Positions 33,073-41,876 of a stretch of 64,000 bases of DNA are shown here, piece by piece; the first letter of the stretch is position 1; the number at the start of each line of letters is the position of its first letter. The DNA comes from JACVRW01 sp963826165 (GTDB lineage: Bacteria; Actinomycetota; Thermoleophilia; Solirubrobacterales; Thermoleophilaceae), in contig CAWGWC010000016.1 of the NCBI GenBank assembly GCA_963826165.1, positions 62,001 to 126,000 of the forward strand, written 5' to 3'. Below the pieces are notes generated by a model. The model was given only the letters and a program-made list of their open reading frames with translations. It did no database searches and was not told the origin of the DNA. The translations under genes and the position numbers were made by a program.

Positions 33073-34776
33073 ATGAGGAGCCGACTGGTCGTGATCGCCG
33101 TTCTCGGCGTGGTGCTGGCGCTCAGCGCCGGGCCCGCCTCCGCCGAGGTGAGGATGTCCGGATTCAGCGTGGTGCCGCAGTCGCCACTCGCCGGCGGTCA
33201 CCCCAACGTGACCATCACCCAGACCCTGTCGTACAGCTCGGCCTCCGATGACGTCAAGGACGCCTTCGTGCGGCTCGCGCCCGGCCTGCTCGGCAACCCG
33301 CAGGCCGCGGCGCTGTGCGGCCCGCAGCAGTTCGCGGCGGACGGCTGTCCCCGCGAAGCCGTGGTCGGGAGCGTGGTGGTCAACGCCAACGTCGCGCTGC
33401 TGCCCGGCCTCCTCCCCACCACCCCGGCGCCTCCGGTCAACGGCGTGGTCTACAACCTGCGGCCCGCCGGCTCGGAGCCGGCGCGCCTCGGCTTCGTGCT
33501 CGAGGCCGTGGGCGGGCTCTCGAAGATCTTCCTGCAGGCACCGGTGGCCCTTCGGAACGGCCCCGACGGCTACGGGCTCGAGTCCACGTTCGCCGATCAG
33601 CCCCGCGAATCGGCCGGCCTGAACGTGCAGATACAGAAGATCGCGCTCACCCTCAACGGCCGCGCCGCCCGCGGCGCCTTCGTGCGCATGCCCACGGCCT
33701 GCGCGCCGGCGATCTCCGTTACCCGGGCCAACTCGTACGAGGCGCCGGCGGCGGTCTCGCAGAAGAGCTTCGCCTTCACGCCGACGAACTGCGCGAGGCT
33801 TCCCTTCGAGGCGTCGGCCGAGGGCTCGGTCGGCGCTCCCGGACTGACCGAGCGCGGCGACCACCCGCCGGTGTCCACCACCCTGCGCTTCAACCCCGAG
33901 CACGCGGCGCTCAAGCGCGCCGAAGTGGTGCTGCCGAAGGCGATCGCGCCCGGTCAGGCCGCGCTGACGCGTTCCTGCCTGCGCCCGCAGGCGAACACGG
34001 GCGCCTGTCCCGAGAGCTCGCGCGTGGGCACGGCGATCATCGACTCTCCGCTCCAGTCCCGCCCGGTGCGCGGCCCCGTCTTCCTCGCGTTGAACACTCC
34101 CTCTCCTCTGCCGGGCCTGATGGTGATCCTGCCCCAGCCGGTGGGGGTGCGCCTCGACGGCGTGACCGAGCTCGGCTCGTTCGGCACGAGGAACGTGTTT
34201 CCGTCCAACCCGGACCTGCCGGTGCGCAGCTTCACGCTCGAATTCGACTCCGCCCCGGATTCGCTCCTGCAGCTGACTCGCGATCTCTGCGACCGAAAGA
34301 CCGACACCAACATGGACGTGACGCTCGTGGCCCATTCGGGCAAGCGGGTGGAGCTGAGGCAGCCGCTGGCCACGCCCGGCTGCGACCCGCGCGCGCGAGC
34401 GGCCATCCGCCGGCGGGGCGCGCGGGCCCGCCTCACCGCCCGCCTCAGCGCCGCCCGCGAGGGCCCGGCGATCACGTCGGCCACGCTCGTCCTGCCGAAG
34501 GGCCTCCGCCGGGGTACGGCCCGCCCGCGCCTGCGAGCCGGCGGCCGCAGGGTGCGCCCGCGTCTGAAGCGCCGCGGCCTGACCGTGCGCTTCCCGGGGG
34601 ACGGCGTCCGTGCGGCCTCGCTGAGCTGGCCCGGACTCAGGGCCGGCCGCAGCCTCAAGCGCAGCGTTCGCGTGCGGGTGCTGCTGAGGGACGGGCGCGA
34701 GAAGGCGACGCGCCTGCGGGTGCGCGCCCGCGTGCGGGGCAAGACGACTGGGGAGCAGGGACTCGAACCCCGATAA
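33073..34776 (+). CDS. secreted beta-rich protein, 567 residues
   Basis: A secreted protein with a signal peptide (residues 1-24: VVIAVLGVVLALSAGPASAE) and a large ectodomain rich in Val/Thr/Pro strands (AVVGSVVVNANVALLPG, YNLRPAGSEPARLGFVLEAV, FVRMPTACAPAISVTRANSY) and paired cysteines (CGPQQFAADGC; CLRPQANTGACPESS). It ends with an Arg-rich region (RRGARARLTARLSAAREG). No enzyme motif is apparent. The C-terminus (TTGEQGLEPR) is encoded by sequence that is antisense to tRNA-Gln, so the real end of the protein may lie earlier or the overlap is genuine. It lies 48 bp after the ABC pair, possibly their cargo or partner. Confidence 0.75.
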   Translation: MRSRLVVIAVLGVVLALSAGPASAEVRMSGFSVVPQSPLAGGHPNVTITQTLSYSSASDDVKDAFVRLAPGLLGNPQAAALCGPQQFAADGCPREAVVGSVVVNANVALLPGLLPTTPAPPVNGVVYNLRPAGSEPARLGFVLEAVGGLSKIFLQAPVALRNGPDGYGLESTFADQPRESAGLNVQIQKIALTLNGRAARGAFVRMPTACAPAISVTRANSYEAPAAVSQKSFAFTPTNCARLPFEASAEGSVGAPGLTERGDHPPVSTTLRFNPEHAALKRAEVVLPKAIAPGQAALTRSCLRPQANTGACPESSRVGTAIIDSPLQSRPVRGPVFLALNTPSPLPGLMVILPQPVGVRLDGVTELGSFGTRNVFPSNPDLPVRSFTLEFDSAPDSLLQLTRDLCDRKTDTNMDVTLVAHSGKRVELRQPLATPGCDPRARAAIRRRGARARLTARLSAAREGPAITSATLVLPKGLRRGTARPRLRAGGRRVRPRLKRRGLTVRFPGDGVRAASLSWPGLRAGRSLKRSVRVRVLLRDGREKATRLRVRARVRGKTTGEQGLEPR

Positions 34777-34818
34777 CCAGCTCCAGAGGCTGGCGTCTTG
34801 CCATTAGACGACTCCCCA
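34748..34818 (-). tRNA. tRNA-Gln (CTG anticodon)
   Basis: Read on the minus strand, a 71-base tRNA folds cleanly: acceptor stem TGGGGAG paired with CTCCCCA, discriminator G, D-arm with GTCTAATGGCAAGAC, anticodon stem CCAGC/GCTGG with loop CTCTGGA giving anticodon CTG (reads CAG, Gln), and T-arm GGGGTTCGAGTCCC. CCA is not encoded. It lies 24 bp after the DUF2236 gene on the same strand, and its 3' half overlaps the C-terminal codons of the opposite-strand secreted protein. Confidence 0.97.
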
Positions 34819-34842
34819 AAGACGGTTGGAGGATAGCCGGTA

Positions 34843-35655
34843 CTAAGCCGCTTCTCGCGACGCCGGCACCAGCCTCAGCCGTTCCGGCAGGAACGGCACC
34901 ACGGCGCGCTTGACGTACACGGCGCCCGCCTTGACCAGCGCCTTTCGCACGAGGGGCGGCGGGACCGGTGCGAAGCCGTATTGATCGCGGATCCGGTCGG
35001 GCAGCAGGGCGATGGTGATGAAGTTCGCCGTCTCGAGCAGCGGTTGGGCCACCCAGGGCACAGGCGGGTCGAGCACGATCGCCCGTGCGCGATCGCGGGC
35101 CCAGTCGGTCACGTGAAGCACGTCCCCCTCGAGCATCGAGCGCCGGTAGGCGTCGAGGTCCTCCAGTGTCTTCGGCATGTCGCGCACGCGCAGCCCGAAC
35201 AGCCGGCCGATCACCTTGTAGTCGTCCCACAGCGCCCGCTCCTCCTCGCGCGACAGCGAGCCCACGTAGGCGCGGTAGACGACCAGGCTGGAGTCCACCA
35301 GGGTGAACAGAACCCACAGGAGCAGCTCGGGATCGTCGGCGCGATAGGGAGTGCCCGCCGGGTAGATCCCGACCGGCTCGCGCAGCTTGCCGCTCACGCG
35401 CCGGTGCATCGCGCGCACCTTGCGGGTGATCCGGTCGGCGTCCTCGCGATCGCCGAAGCCGATCGTGCTCATGACCTCGGCCGTCCGGGCGAGGCGGTCG
35501 TAGGGCTCGTCCATGGCCGTGGAGTGGGCCAGAAGCCCGGACACTGCCAGCGGGTGGGCAGCCTGCATGAGGAGCGCGCGTGGGCCCGAGAGCGCAAGCG
35601 CACGCTCGCGATTGACACGCCTGATCATCGAGGAGTCGTCGAAGTATCCGGCCAT
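34843..35655 (-). CDS. DUF2236/MpaB-like oxygenase family protein
   Basis: A 270-residue DUF2236 (mycobacterial MpaB, rubber-oxygenase Lcp-like) protein. Family features seen: GPRALLMQAAHPLAVSGLLA near residue 25, the conserved His/Asp-bearing HSTAMDEPYDRLARTAEVM, and the PAGTPYRADDPELLLWVL segment near 95. Family members can bind heme b and catalyse oxygen-dependent reactions; whether this one does is inference. ATG 35655 starts cleanly with a downstream tRNA-Gln 24 bp away. Confidence 0.9.
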   Translation of the reverse strand: MAGYFDDSSMIRRVNRERALALSGPRALLMQAAHPLAVSGLLAHSTAMDEPYDRLARTAEVMSTIGFGDREDADRITRKVRAMHRRVSGKLREPVGIYPAGTPYRADDPELLLWVLFTLVDSSLVVYRAYVGSLSREEERALWDDYKVIGRLFGLRVRDMPKTLEDLDAYRRSMLEGDVLHVTDWARDRARAIVLDPPVPWVAQPLLETANFITIALLPDRIRDQYGFAPVPPPLVRKALVKAGAVYVKRAVVPFLPERLRLVPASREAA

Positions 35656-35824
35656 CGGGTCAGCGTCCGCCCATCACGTCAGCGTACGGATCGCGCCAGG
35701 CCCGCCGGGATGGTGACCCCCCGCGAGACCTCGGCCGTATCGCCCCTGACAGCCGCATCCGGCCACAGAACCCCGAGGAGGCCGACCCAGACGTGGATAC
35801 TGCATGGAGATGATAAGCCACCGC

Positions 35825-36343
35825 TCACGCGGCGGCGAGGCTCTCGCGAGCCTTCTGGAGGCCGAGCCGCAGCCGGCTCTTGGCCGTTCCGAGCGGCACG
35901 CCGGAGGCGTCGGCCAGCTCGGCGGCGGACAGGCCGCGGCCGTAGGCGAGCAGAACCGCGTCGCGCTGAGGCGCCGGCAACTCGGCCAGCGCGCGCAGAG
36001 CGCGGGCGCTCTCGTCGCGGCGCAGAACCGCGTCGTCGGGCGACTCGGAGATCACGTCACGCTCGTCGCGGCGGCCGAGACGCTCCACCGCCGAGTCACG
36101 CGCCTGGCGCGAACGCATCCGGTCCACCGCGCGGCTGCGAGCCATCATGGCCAGGTACCCGGCCAGGCTTCCCCGGTCGGGGTCGAACTTGCTGGGGTCA
36201 CGCCACATGGTGATGAAGACATCCTGAACGACATCCTCTGCCGCGGCGACGTCTCCGAGGACTCGATAGGCGGCCGAAAAGGCCCGCGATGCGTGCGCCT
36301 CGTAGGCGCTGCTGAAACCGGTGGGAGAGGCGAGAGCGTTCAT
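35825..36343 (-). CDS. ECF RNA polymerase sigma factor
   Basis: A 172-residue ECF sigma factor. Sigma-2: AFSAAYRVLGDVAAAEDVVQ and DVFITMWRDPSKFDPDRGSL; sigma-4: ALAELPAPQRDAVLLAYGRG and LADASGVPLGTAKSRLRLGL (residues about 115-165). It resembles the SigK/RpoE group. No anti-sigma gene is adjacent; instead it is divergent from a MerR-DICT regulator with a 71-bp AT-rich region between, a plausible shared control point. ATG 36343 with GAGG upstream. Target regulon cannot be read from here. Confidence 0.92.
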   Translation of the reverse strand: MNALASPTGFSSAYEAHASRAFSAAYRVLGDVAAAEDVVQDVFITMWRDPSKFDPDRGSLAGYLAMMARSRAVDRMRSRQARDSAVERLGRRDERDVISESPDDAVLRRDESARALRALAELPAPQRDAVLLAYGRGLSAAELADASGVPLGTAKSRLRLGLQKARESLAAA

Positions 36344-36414
36344 GGCGTCCTCATTCCAGATAGACCGTTAGTTAAACACTATGTCTAGCATAAATCGAAC
36401 AGGTTGTTGAGCTT
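36344..36414. promoter_or_regulatory. AT-rich divergent promoter region
   Basis: The 71 bp between the divergent ECF sigma and MerR-DICT genes are conspicuously AT-rich against a GC-rich window, with TTAGTTAAACACTATG and TAGCATAAATC on the plus strand. Candidate -10-like words (TATGCT on the minus strand, CATAAAT on the plus) are present but the -35 spacing is not canonical on either strand; MerR-type promoters often have a 19-bp spacer. Autoregulation by the MerR protein is likely but unproven. Confidence 0.5.
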
Positions 36415-37236
36415 TTGTCCGAGAACCTAACAATCGGCCAGCTTTCAGACCGCACCGGAGTGCAGCCCGCCACGCTGCGTATGTGGGAGCAGCGCCACGG
36501 CTTCCCGAGCGCGGAACGGCTGCCCAGCGGGCACCGGCGCTACCCGGAGCGTGAGGCGGCGCGCGTCATCGAGGTGCTGCAGGCCCGAGACGGCGGGCTG
36601 TCTCTCCCAGTGGCGATCGAGCGGGTGGTGAACGGCGTGACCAAGTCCACCCCCTCGATCTACGCCGGTCTGCGCAGGCTGCGACCCGATCTGCATCCAT
36701 ATCCGATTCCAAAGCGCATGATGGTCCCGATCTCCCACGCGATCGAGGACGAATGCTCGGTGCGAGGCGAGCGTGCGGTGTTCATAGGCTCGTTCCAGCG
36801 CGAGGCGTTCTACCGGCAGGCCGAGAAACGCTGGAAGGGCTTTGCCCGAACAGCCGAGATCGCGGTGGCGCTGGCCGACTTCGACGAGCTGAGGGAGCCC
36901 GACGACGGCCCCATCGAGATCCCGATAGAGCGCGGGCATCCACTCGCCAACGAGTGGGCCATCGTCTGTGACGGACCGGACTTCGCGGCCTGCCTGGCGG
37001 GGTGGGAACGGCCCGGTCCCGGTGCACGGGTGTTCGAAATGCTGTGGTCGGTCGAGCCTGAGGTGGTGCGCGAGGGCGCCCGTCTCGGCCTCGAGCTGGC
37101 CGCTCGCCAGATGCCGTCCCTGCAGGGGATGGTGCCGGAGCGCTTCTCCGATCCGCCCGTGCTCGACACGCAGGCCGTCGAGCGTGCCACGGCCATCACG
37201 AACCGCATGCTGTCCTACGTGGCCGCGGCCGGCTAG
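36415..37236 (+). CDS. MerR family regulator with DICT sensory domain
   Basis: A 273-residue regulator: MerR HTH at residues 4-75 (LTIGQLSDRTGVQPATLRMW, EQRHGFPSAERLPSGHRRYP), followed from about 100 by a DICT-type sensory domain (MMVPISHAIEDECSVRGERA, VFIGSFQREAFYRQAEKRWK). DICT domains occur in light, carotenoid and B12-linked regulators and in some two-component proteins. TTG 36415 is used as the start; no ATG is nearby. The divergent ECF sigma is a probable target, similar in layout to LitR/LitS-type pairs, though that function is inference. Confidence 0.88.
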   Translation: MSENLTIGQLSDRTGVQPATLRMWEQRHGFPSAERLPSGHRRYPEREAARVIEVLQARDGGLSLPVAIERVVNGVTKSTPSIYAGLRRLRPDLHPYPIPKRMMVPISHAIEDECSVRGERAVFIGSFQREAFYRQAEKRWKGFARTAEIAVALADFDELREPDDGPIEIPIERGHPLANEWAIVCDGPDFAACLAGWERPGPGARVFEMLWSVEPEVVREGARLGLELAARQMPSLQGMVPERFSDPPVLDTQAVERATAITNRMLSYVAAAG

Positions 37237-37245
37237 GACCGCCGG

Positions 37246-38475
37246 CTACAGCGAGCCGAGGTCGGTGCCCTCGTCGGCGAGGGCGCCGGCGTTCACCGGC
37301 TCGCCCGACCTCATGAAGCGCTGGGCGTGGTCGAGGTCGTCGGAGCGGCCCACCGTCAGCGCGGCCGTGACCCGGCCCCCGTCCACGTAGAAGGCGGTGA
37401 AGCTGCCCTCGTCGAGCGATCCGCGCACCACCGGCTCCCCCTCCCCGGGCCCCACGTACTCCATCGAAGTCCAGTCGGCGAGGTCGGAGAAGAAGTAGGG
37501 CACCGCGTCGTGCTCGATGCCTTGGCCCAGCATGTTGTGGGCCGCCGTCTTGCCGTGGGTGAACGCCACGTCCCAGTGCTCCAGCCGCAGCCGACGGCCG
37601 TGAAGCGGGCTGTCCCACTCGCAGATGTCGCCGGCCGCGAAGATCCCCGGTGCCGAGCTCTCGAGACCGGCTGAGCAGAGCACCCCGCCCGCTTCACCCA
37701 GCTCTAGGCCCGCCGAGCGGGCCAGCATCACGTCGGGCATCACGCCGGCGCCGATCACCACCAGGTCGCAGTCGAGCTCGCGCCCGGCCTTGGTCACGAT
37801 TCGACCCACCCGGCCCTCCGAGCCCTCGAAGCGCTCGAGCTCGTCGCCGCCGTGGACCTCCACTCCGTGCTCCTCGAGCACGCCCTGGAAGAAGCCGCCG
37901 ATCTCCGTGCCGAAATGACGCTCCAGGGTCACGTCCTCCTGCATGACGATCGAGCACTTGTCGCCGTGGGCGGCGGTGAGCGACGCGGCCACCTCGGTCC
38001 CGATGTAGCTCCCGCCGATGATCACCACGCGCTCGGCCTGCTCGGCCTCGGCTCTCAGAGCGTCCGAGTTGCCCAGCGCCCGGATGTAGTGGATGCCCTC
38101 GAGCTCGCCGCCCTCCGCGCGCAGCCGCCGGACGTTGGCTCCGGTGGCCAGCAGCGCATTCCCGAACTCGACCTCGTCCTTGTTGGACAGCGTGGCGACG
38201 CGCTCGTGGGGATTGAGCTTCATCACGCTCGTGCGGGTGAGCAGCTCGATTTCCTGCTCCGGCCACCAGTCGTCGGGCCGAAACAGGGTGTCCTCGCGCG
38301 ACTCCTTGCCCTGCAGGTAGCCCTTCGTGAGCGGAGGGCGGTTGTACGGCGGGTCGTACTCGCGTCCCACGAGCAGGATCGAGCCCTCGCCGCCGGCCTC
38401 CCTCAGCCATCGCGCGCAGTTGGCGCCGGCCAGCCCGCCGCCCACCAGCAGATGATCGACCTTGCGTCGCGCCAC
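37246..38475 (-). CDS. FAD-dependent NAD(P)/ferredoxin reductase-like oxidoreductase
   Basis: A 409-residue pyridine-nucleotide-disulfide-type reductase: FAD-binding VDHLLVGGGLAGANCARWLR near residue 8, NAD-binding VVIIGGSYIGTEVAASL near 148, and FAD motif GVLCSAGLESSAPGIFAAGD near 270. There is no CxxC redox disulfide in the usual place, so it is nearer to ferredoxin/rubredoxin reductases than to thioredoxin reductase. It converges on the MerR gene and is the last gene of the APC-TrkA operon on the minus strand (8 bp after trkA gene 2). Role in that operon is unclear. Confidence 0.9.
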   Translation of the reverse strand: MARRKVDHLLVGGGLAGANCARWLREAGGEGSILLVGREYDPPYNRPPLTKGYLQGKESREDTLFRPDDWWPEQEIELLTRTSVMKLNPHERVATLSNKDEVEFGNALLATGANVRRLRAEGGELEGIHYIRALGNSDALRAEAEQAERVVIIGGSYIGTEVAASLTAAHGDKCSIVMQEDVTLERHFGTEIGGFFQGVLEEHGVEVHGGDELERFEGSEGRVGRIVTKAGRELDCDLVVIGAGVMPDVMLARSAGLELGEAGGVLCSAGLESSAPGIFAAGDICEWDSPLHGRRLRLEHWDVAFTHGKTAAHNMLGQGIEHDAVPYFFSDLADWTSMEYVGPGEGEPVVRGSLDEGSFTAFYVDGGRVTAALTVGRSDDLDHAQRFMRSGEPVNAGALADEGTDLGSL

Positions 38476-38483
38476 GGCCGAGG

Positions 38484-39152
38484 CTAGGCCGCCGAGCGGG
38501 CGGTGAACCGTTCCGTGACCCGCGACTCGATGCCCACGTCGAGCACGAGCAGCACCTCGTCCCCGGCCTGGACCTGGGAGTCGCCGGCAGGTACGAAGCC
38601 GCCGCCGTCACGCAGGATCGAGATGACGAGCGAGCCGTCGGGGAGGCCCAGGTCCTTGACGCTCTTGCCCGCGGCCTCCGATCCCTCGGCCACCTCGAGC
38701 TCGATGATCTCGAGCCGCTCCTCGGGGAGGTCGAGTAGGTGAACGAGCCCGTACTTGGGCACCTCGTGCTCGATCAGGCGCAGGATCAGATCGGTGGCGG
38801 AGATGACCGGCTTGACGCCGAGGAGCTCGAAGTGCTGAAGGTTGCGCGGGTTGTTACAGCGGGCCACGATGCGGCCGACGCCGTACTTCTCCCGCGCGAC
38901 CTGGGAGATGAGGATGTTGTCCTCGTCGTCGCCCGTCACGGCCACCACGAGGTCGGCGCGCTCGATCCCCGCCCGCTCGAGCACCCACAGCTCCGAGCCG
39001 TCCCCGTACAGCGCGCTGTGCTCGAGCTCCTGCTCGACCACCGCGTAGCGACGGGGCTCGGCCTCGATCACCGTCACCTCGTGGCGCTTGTTGATGAGCT
39101 CGCGAGCGAGGTTCCAGCCGACCTTCCCCGCCCCCACGATCACCACGTACAC
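38484..39152 (-). CDS. TrkA/RCK family protein 2
   Basis: A 222-residue RCK protein: N-domain (VIVGAGKVGWNLARELINKR, AVTGDDEDNILISQVAREKY, residues 4-130) and a TrkA-C domain (LPEERLEIIELEVAEGSEAA onwards) with ATP/NAD-type glycine-rich loop GAGKVGW. RCK proteins usually gate K+ transporters. GTG 39152 starts directly at the Rossmann strand; a longer frame runs into the other TrkA gene. It is 2 bp after TrkA/RCK protein 1 and 8 bp before the FAD reductase. Adjacent APC permeases, not a TrkH/KtrB, are its probable partners. Confidence 0.9.
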   Translation of the reverse strand: MYVVIVGAGKVGWNLARELINKRHEVTVIEAEPRRYAVVEQELEHSALYGDGSELWVLERAGIERADLVVAVTGDDEDNILISQVAREKYGVGRIVARCNNPRNLQHFELLGVKPVISATDLILRLIEHEVPKYGLVHLLDLPEERLEIIELEVAEGSEAAGKSVKDLGLPDGSLVISILRDGGGFVPAGDSQVQAGDEVLLVLDVGIESRVTERFTARSAA

Positions 39153-39154
39153 GG

Positions 39155-39601
39155 CTAGCCGGAGACCCCCTCGAAGCGGATCTGCCCTCGGACCGCCGCC
39201 TCCAGGAGCTCGATCGCCGTCTGGGTCGGACAGACCGTCTGGAGCCCCTGCTCGGCGTACCAGCGCGCCCGCGCCGGGTCGAGCACCCGCACCACCACGC
39301 GGTCGACGTTGAAGCGCCGCTGAGCGATCTGGGCGATCACGAGGTTCGTGTTGTCGCCGTCGGTGGAGGCCACGAAGGCGTCGGCCTGCTCGATTCCTGC
39401 AGCCAGCAGCGCGTCGATCTCGAGGGCCGTGCCCTCGGTGAAGCGCCCGCCGCGCTCCTCCCAGCTCTGGGCCTCGCCGCGGTCGAGCAGGGCGATGGCC
39501 TCGGCGTCCTCGTCGAGGACGGAAACCTCGTGGCCCTCCTCGAGCATGGCGTGAGAGATTGCGGACCCCACCCGTCCACAGCCGACGATCAGTACGAACA
39601 T
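39155..39601 (-). CDS. TrkA-N (RCK) domain protein 1
   Basis: A 148-residue single TrkA-N domain protein: VLIVGCGRVGSAISHAMLEE (GxGxxG at residues 7-12) and DAFVASTDGDNTNLVIAQIA. No TrkA-C domain. It is the first of two adjacent RCK genes and 22 bp downstream of APC permease 2, so the two RCK proteins likely form a hetero-ring controlling a transporter. Single-domain TrkA-N proteins alone often serve as the regulatory ring for KtrB-like or other channels. Confidence 0.9.
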   Translation of the reverse strand: MFVLIVGCGRVGSAISHAMLEEGHEVSVLDEDAEAIALLDRGEAQSWEERGGRFTEGTALEIDALLAAGIEQADAFVASTDGDNTNLVIAQIAQRRFNVDRVVVRVLDPARARWYAEQGLQTVCPTQTAIELLEAAVRGQIRFEGVSG

Positions 39602-39623
39602 GAGTGACGAACTCTAGGGCCAT

Positions 39624-41639
39624 CTACGGAAGGACGCCCTCACGCGTGCCCTCCTCTCCCGCCGGTGGCGCCGTGATGATGACCTTGCAGGGAGCCTTCT
39701 CGACGACGTAGCGGGTGGTCTCCCCCACGAAGCGGTCGCGCACGCGTCCTCGCCCGCCGAGGATGGCGCCGCCGCGCACCTGAGTGGGCTCCTCGGCACC
39801 CAGCACGATGGCCTCCACGCCGCGCCGGCGAGCCTCGGAGACGATGGCCTGACCGGTGGTGCGCCCGCGCACCATGGCAGTGGCCACCTCCACTCCCTCG
39901 TACTCCTCGCCCACCTCCTTGGCGCGGGCCAGCACGCGCTTGGCCATCGTCACCCGCTCCTCGGGCACGCGCGCGTCGATCGGCAGCGACATGGGGATCT
40001 CGAAGACGTACAGCGCTTCCAGCACCGCGCCGCCGTCGCTCTCGTCCGCATGCTCGGCGGCGAGCCGCCCGGCGGTGCCGATGATGTCGTCGTCGAGCGT
40101 CTCGCCGAACACCGGCACGAGGATGCTGCCGTACTCAGGGTCCTCGCGCTCGCGCAGGGCCTCGGCGGGGATGGTGAAGCGCCGGGTCAGCGACTTGCCC
40201 TGAGCGCGGCGATAGCCCACGTACAGCGCCACGCCGACCGCCATCCAGATCCCGCCGATCACTCGCGCGCCCTCGTGCAGCGCGATCACGCTCACCCACA
40301 CGGCCACCGCCAACACGAGCCCGAAGAGCGCCGGGAGCGGCACCTGCCGGCCTCGCCATGGCACGTTCAGCGGTACCCGGTAGGCACTGGGGCGATCGGC
40401 CTCGCGGAAGCGCAGCACGATGATCGAGAGGTGGGCGATGGCGAACGTGATCATCGCGCCGAAGGCGAAGATCCCGGCCAGGAACTCGATGTCGTGCGGC
40501 ACGGCAAGCGCGAATGCGATCACGGCCGCGATCGCGATCGCCACGTAGGGCGTGCCGTGCTGTCTGCTCAGCCGCCCCGCGGCGCTGGGAATCTGGCGGT
40601 TGGTGGCCAGCGAGTAGCCCAGCCGGGCCAGCCCGAGCATCTGGCCGTTCATGGCCACGAGCAGCATCGCGGCGGCGCTGGCGCCCACCAGGTAACGGCC
40701 CGCGTCAACCATCCAAGCTGTCTCGAGGCCGTTGACGATGCCCAGCACGGGCGCCTCGATAAAGCGCCCGCCCAGCGCGGTGGCTCCGCCCTGCACCGGC
40801 TGGGCCATCAGGGCCGCCGCGGAAACGCCCACGAACAGGATCAGCGTCGCGGCCGCACTGGCGAGCACCACGCGCCTGAGGCCGCGTCGCCCCACCCGCA
40901 CCTCGCCCGCGAGACCGGACGCGGCCTCCACGCCGATCAGCCCGACACAGGCCACACCGAGCGCGAAGGCCACGTCCTCCCACGGCGGCGTTCGGCCCAG
41001 CTCGACCGAGTCGACGATCAGAGATGCGTCGAACAGCTGGACCAGCGCCAGCACCGTCACCGCCGCGAGCACGGCGATCATCGCCAGCGAGACACGGAGC
41101 ACCACCCGGAGGCGGCGAGCGCCCAGTCCGCGCACGTTCTGGAAGGCCACGGCCAGCAGCGCGACCGCTGTGATGGCGACCTCGACACCGCCGTCGTCGA
41201 GGCCGCTCCAGAAGACCGCGAGGTAGTCCGAGATCACCACGGCGCCGGCGGCCATGACGATCACGTAGTCGAGCAGGATGGCCCAGCCCGCGATGAAGCT
41301 CCAGAGCTCGTCGAAGGCGTAGCGGGCGAAGCTCGACGCGCCGCCGCGCTCCTGATGCAGCGAGCTGCCCTCCACGTAGGTGGCCATCGTGGCCACGAAG
41401 AAAAGGCCCGCCACCAGGTAGACGAGGGGCGCGAGGCCCAACGCCTCGCCCGAGACCACGCCGAGCGTGAACAGCAGCCCCGAGACGACCGCGCTCAGGG
41501 TGATGGCGAACAACGCCGGCTCGCCCAGGCCGCGGGTGATGCGCACCCCCGCCCGCTCGGAGCCGCGCCGCAGGCCCTGGCGTGCGCGAACGGCGGCTGC
41601 GGCTGCGGCCGCCCGGCGTTCGGGGGTCTGCTCGCTCAC
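39624..41639 (-). CDS. APC superfamily permease with C-terminal Usp domain (2)
   Basis: A 671-residue APC superfamily transporter. Twelve hydrophobic helices at about 35-470 (ALFAITLSAVVSGLLFTLGV, VEGSSLHQERGGASSFARYA on the TM3 loop typical of APC), then a soluble C-terminal half with a universal stress protein-like domain (EDPEYGSILVPVFGETLDDD, RRRGVEAIVLGAEEPTQVRG) and a final RFVGETTRYVVEKAPCKVII. Structure and neighbours (TrkA pair) resemble KimA-type APC K+ importers, which also carry a C-terminal Usp-like domain, but an amino-acid or amine substrate is possible. The ATG shares ATGA with the small membrane gene upstream. Confidence 0.9.
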   Translation of the reverse strand: MSEQTPERRAAAAAAAVRARQGLRRGSERAGVRITRGLGEPALFAITLSAVVSGLLFTLGVVSGEALGLAPLVYLVAGLFFVATMATYVEGSSLHQERGGASSFARYAFDELWSFIAGWAILLDYVIVMAAGAVVISDYLAVFWSGLDDGGVEVAITAVALLAVAFQNVRGLGARRLRVVLRVSLAMIAVLAAVTVLALVQLFDASLIVDSVELGRTPPWEDVAFALGVACVGLIGVEAASGLAGEVRVGRRGLRRVVLASAAATLILFVGVSAAALMAQPVQGGATALGGRFIEAPVLGIVNGLETAWMVDAGRYLVGASAAAMLLVAMNGQMLGLARLGYSLATNRQIPSAAGRLSRQHGTPYVAIAIAAVIAFALAVPHDIEFLAGIFAFGAMITFAIAHLSIIVLRFREADRPSAYRVPLNVPWRGRQVPLPALFGLVLAVAVWVSVIALHEGARVIGGIWMAVGVALYVGYRRAQGKSLTRRFTIPAEALREREDPEYGSILVPVFGETLDDDIIGTAGRLAAEHADESDGGAVLEALYVFEIPMSLPIDARVPEERVTMAKRVLARAKEVGEEYEGVEVATAMVRGRTTGQAIVSEARRRGVEAIVLGAEEPTQVRGGAILGGRGRVRDRFVGETTRYVVEKAPCKVIITAPPAGEEGTREGVLP

Positions 41640-41833
41640 CGCCCGGCGTCGCGGGCGGCTCCCGCGGACAGGTAGAGCCGGCCCGCGCCGAGCAGGGCGA
41701 TGAGCGTCCCCAGCACCACGCCCAGCGCGGTGACCCCGCCGCCGCCGGCGAGCGCCGCCACCACCATGGCCACTCCCACAACGAGCAGCGCAAGGCTCAG
41801 CAGACGCGTCGAGGCCAGGTATGCGCGTTGCAC
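41636..41833 (-). CDS. small membrane protein, 65 residues
   Basis: A 65-residue protein with two hydrophobic segments (LALLVVGVAMVVAALAGGG and VTALGVVLGTLIALLGAG) and no other features. It sits between the two APC permease genes on the same strand, its stop overlapping the start of permease 2 (ATGA) and 43 bp after permease 1. A small membrane subunit stabilising or modulating one permease is plausible; I do not recognise the family. The short length and clean coupling argue for a real gene. Confidence 0.65.
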   Translation of the reverse strand: MQRAYLASTRLLSLALLVVGVAMVVAALAGGGGVTALGVVLGTLIALLGAGRLYLSAGAARDAGR

Positions 41834-41876
41834 GGGCTAGATGGTAGTCCCGGGCGGGCGCGAAGCCCGGGCGCGA

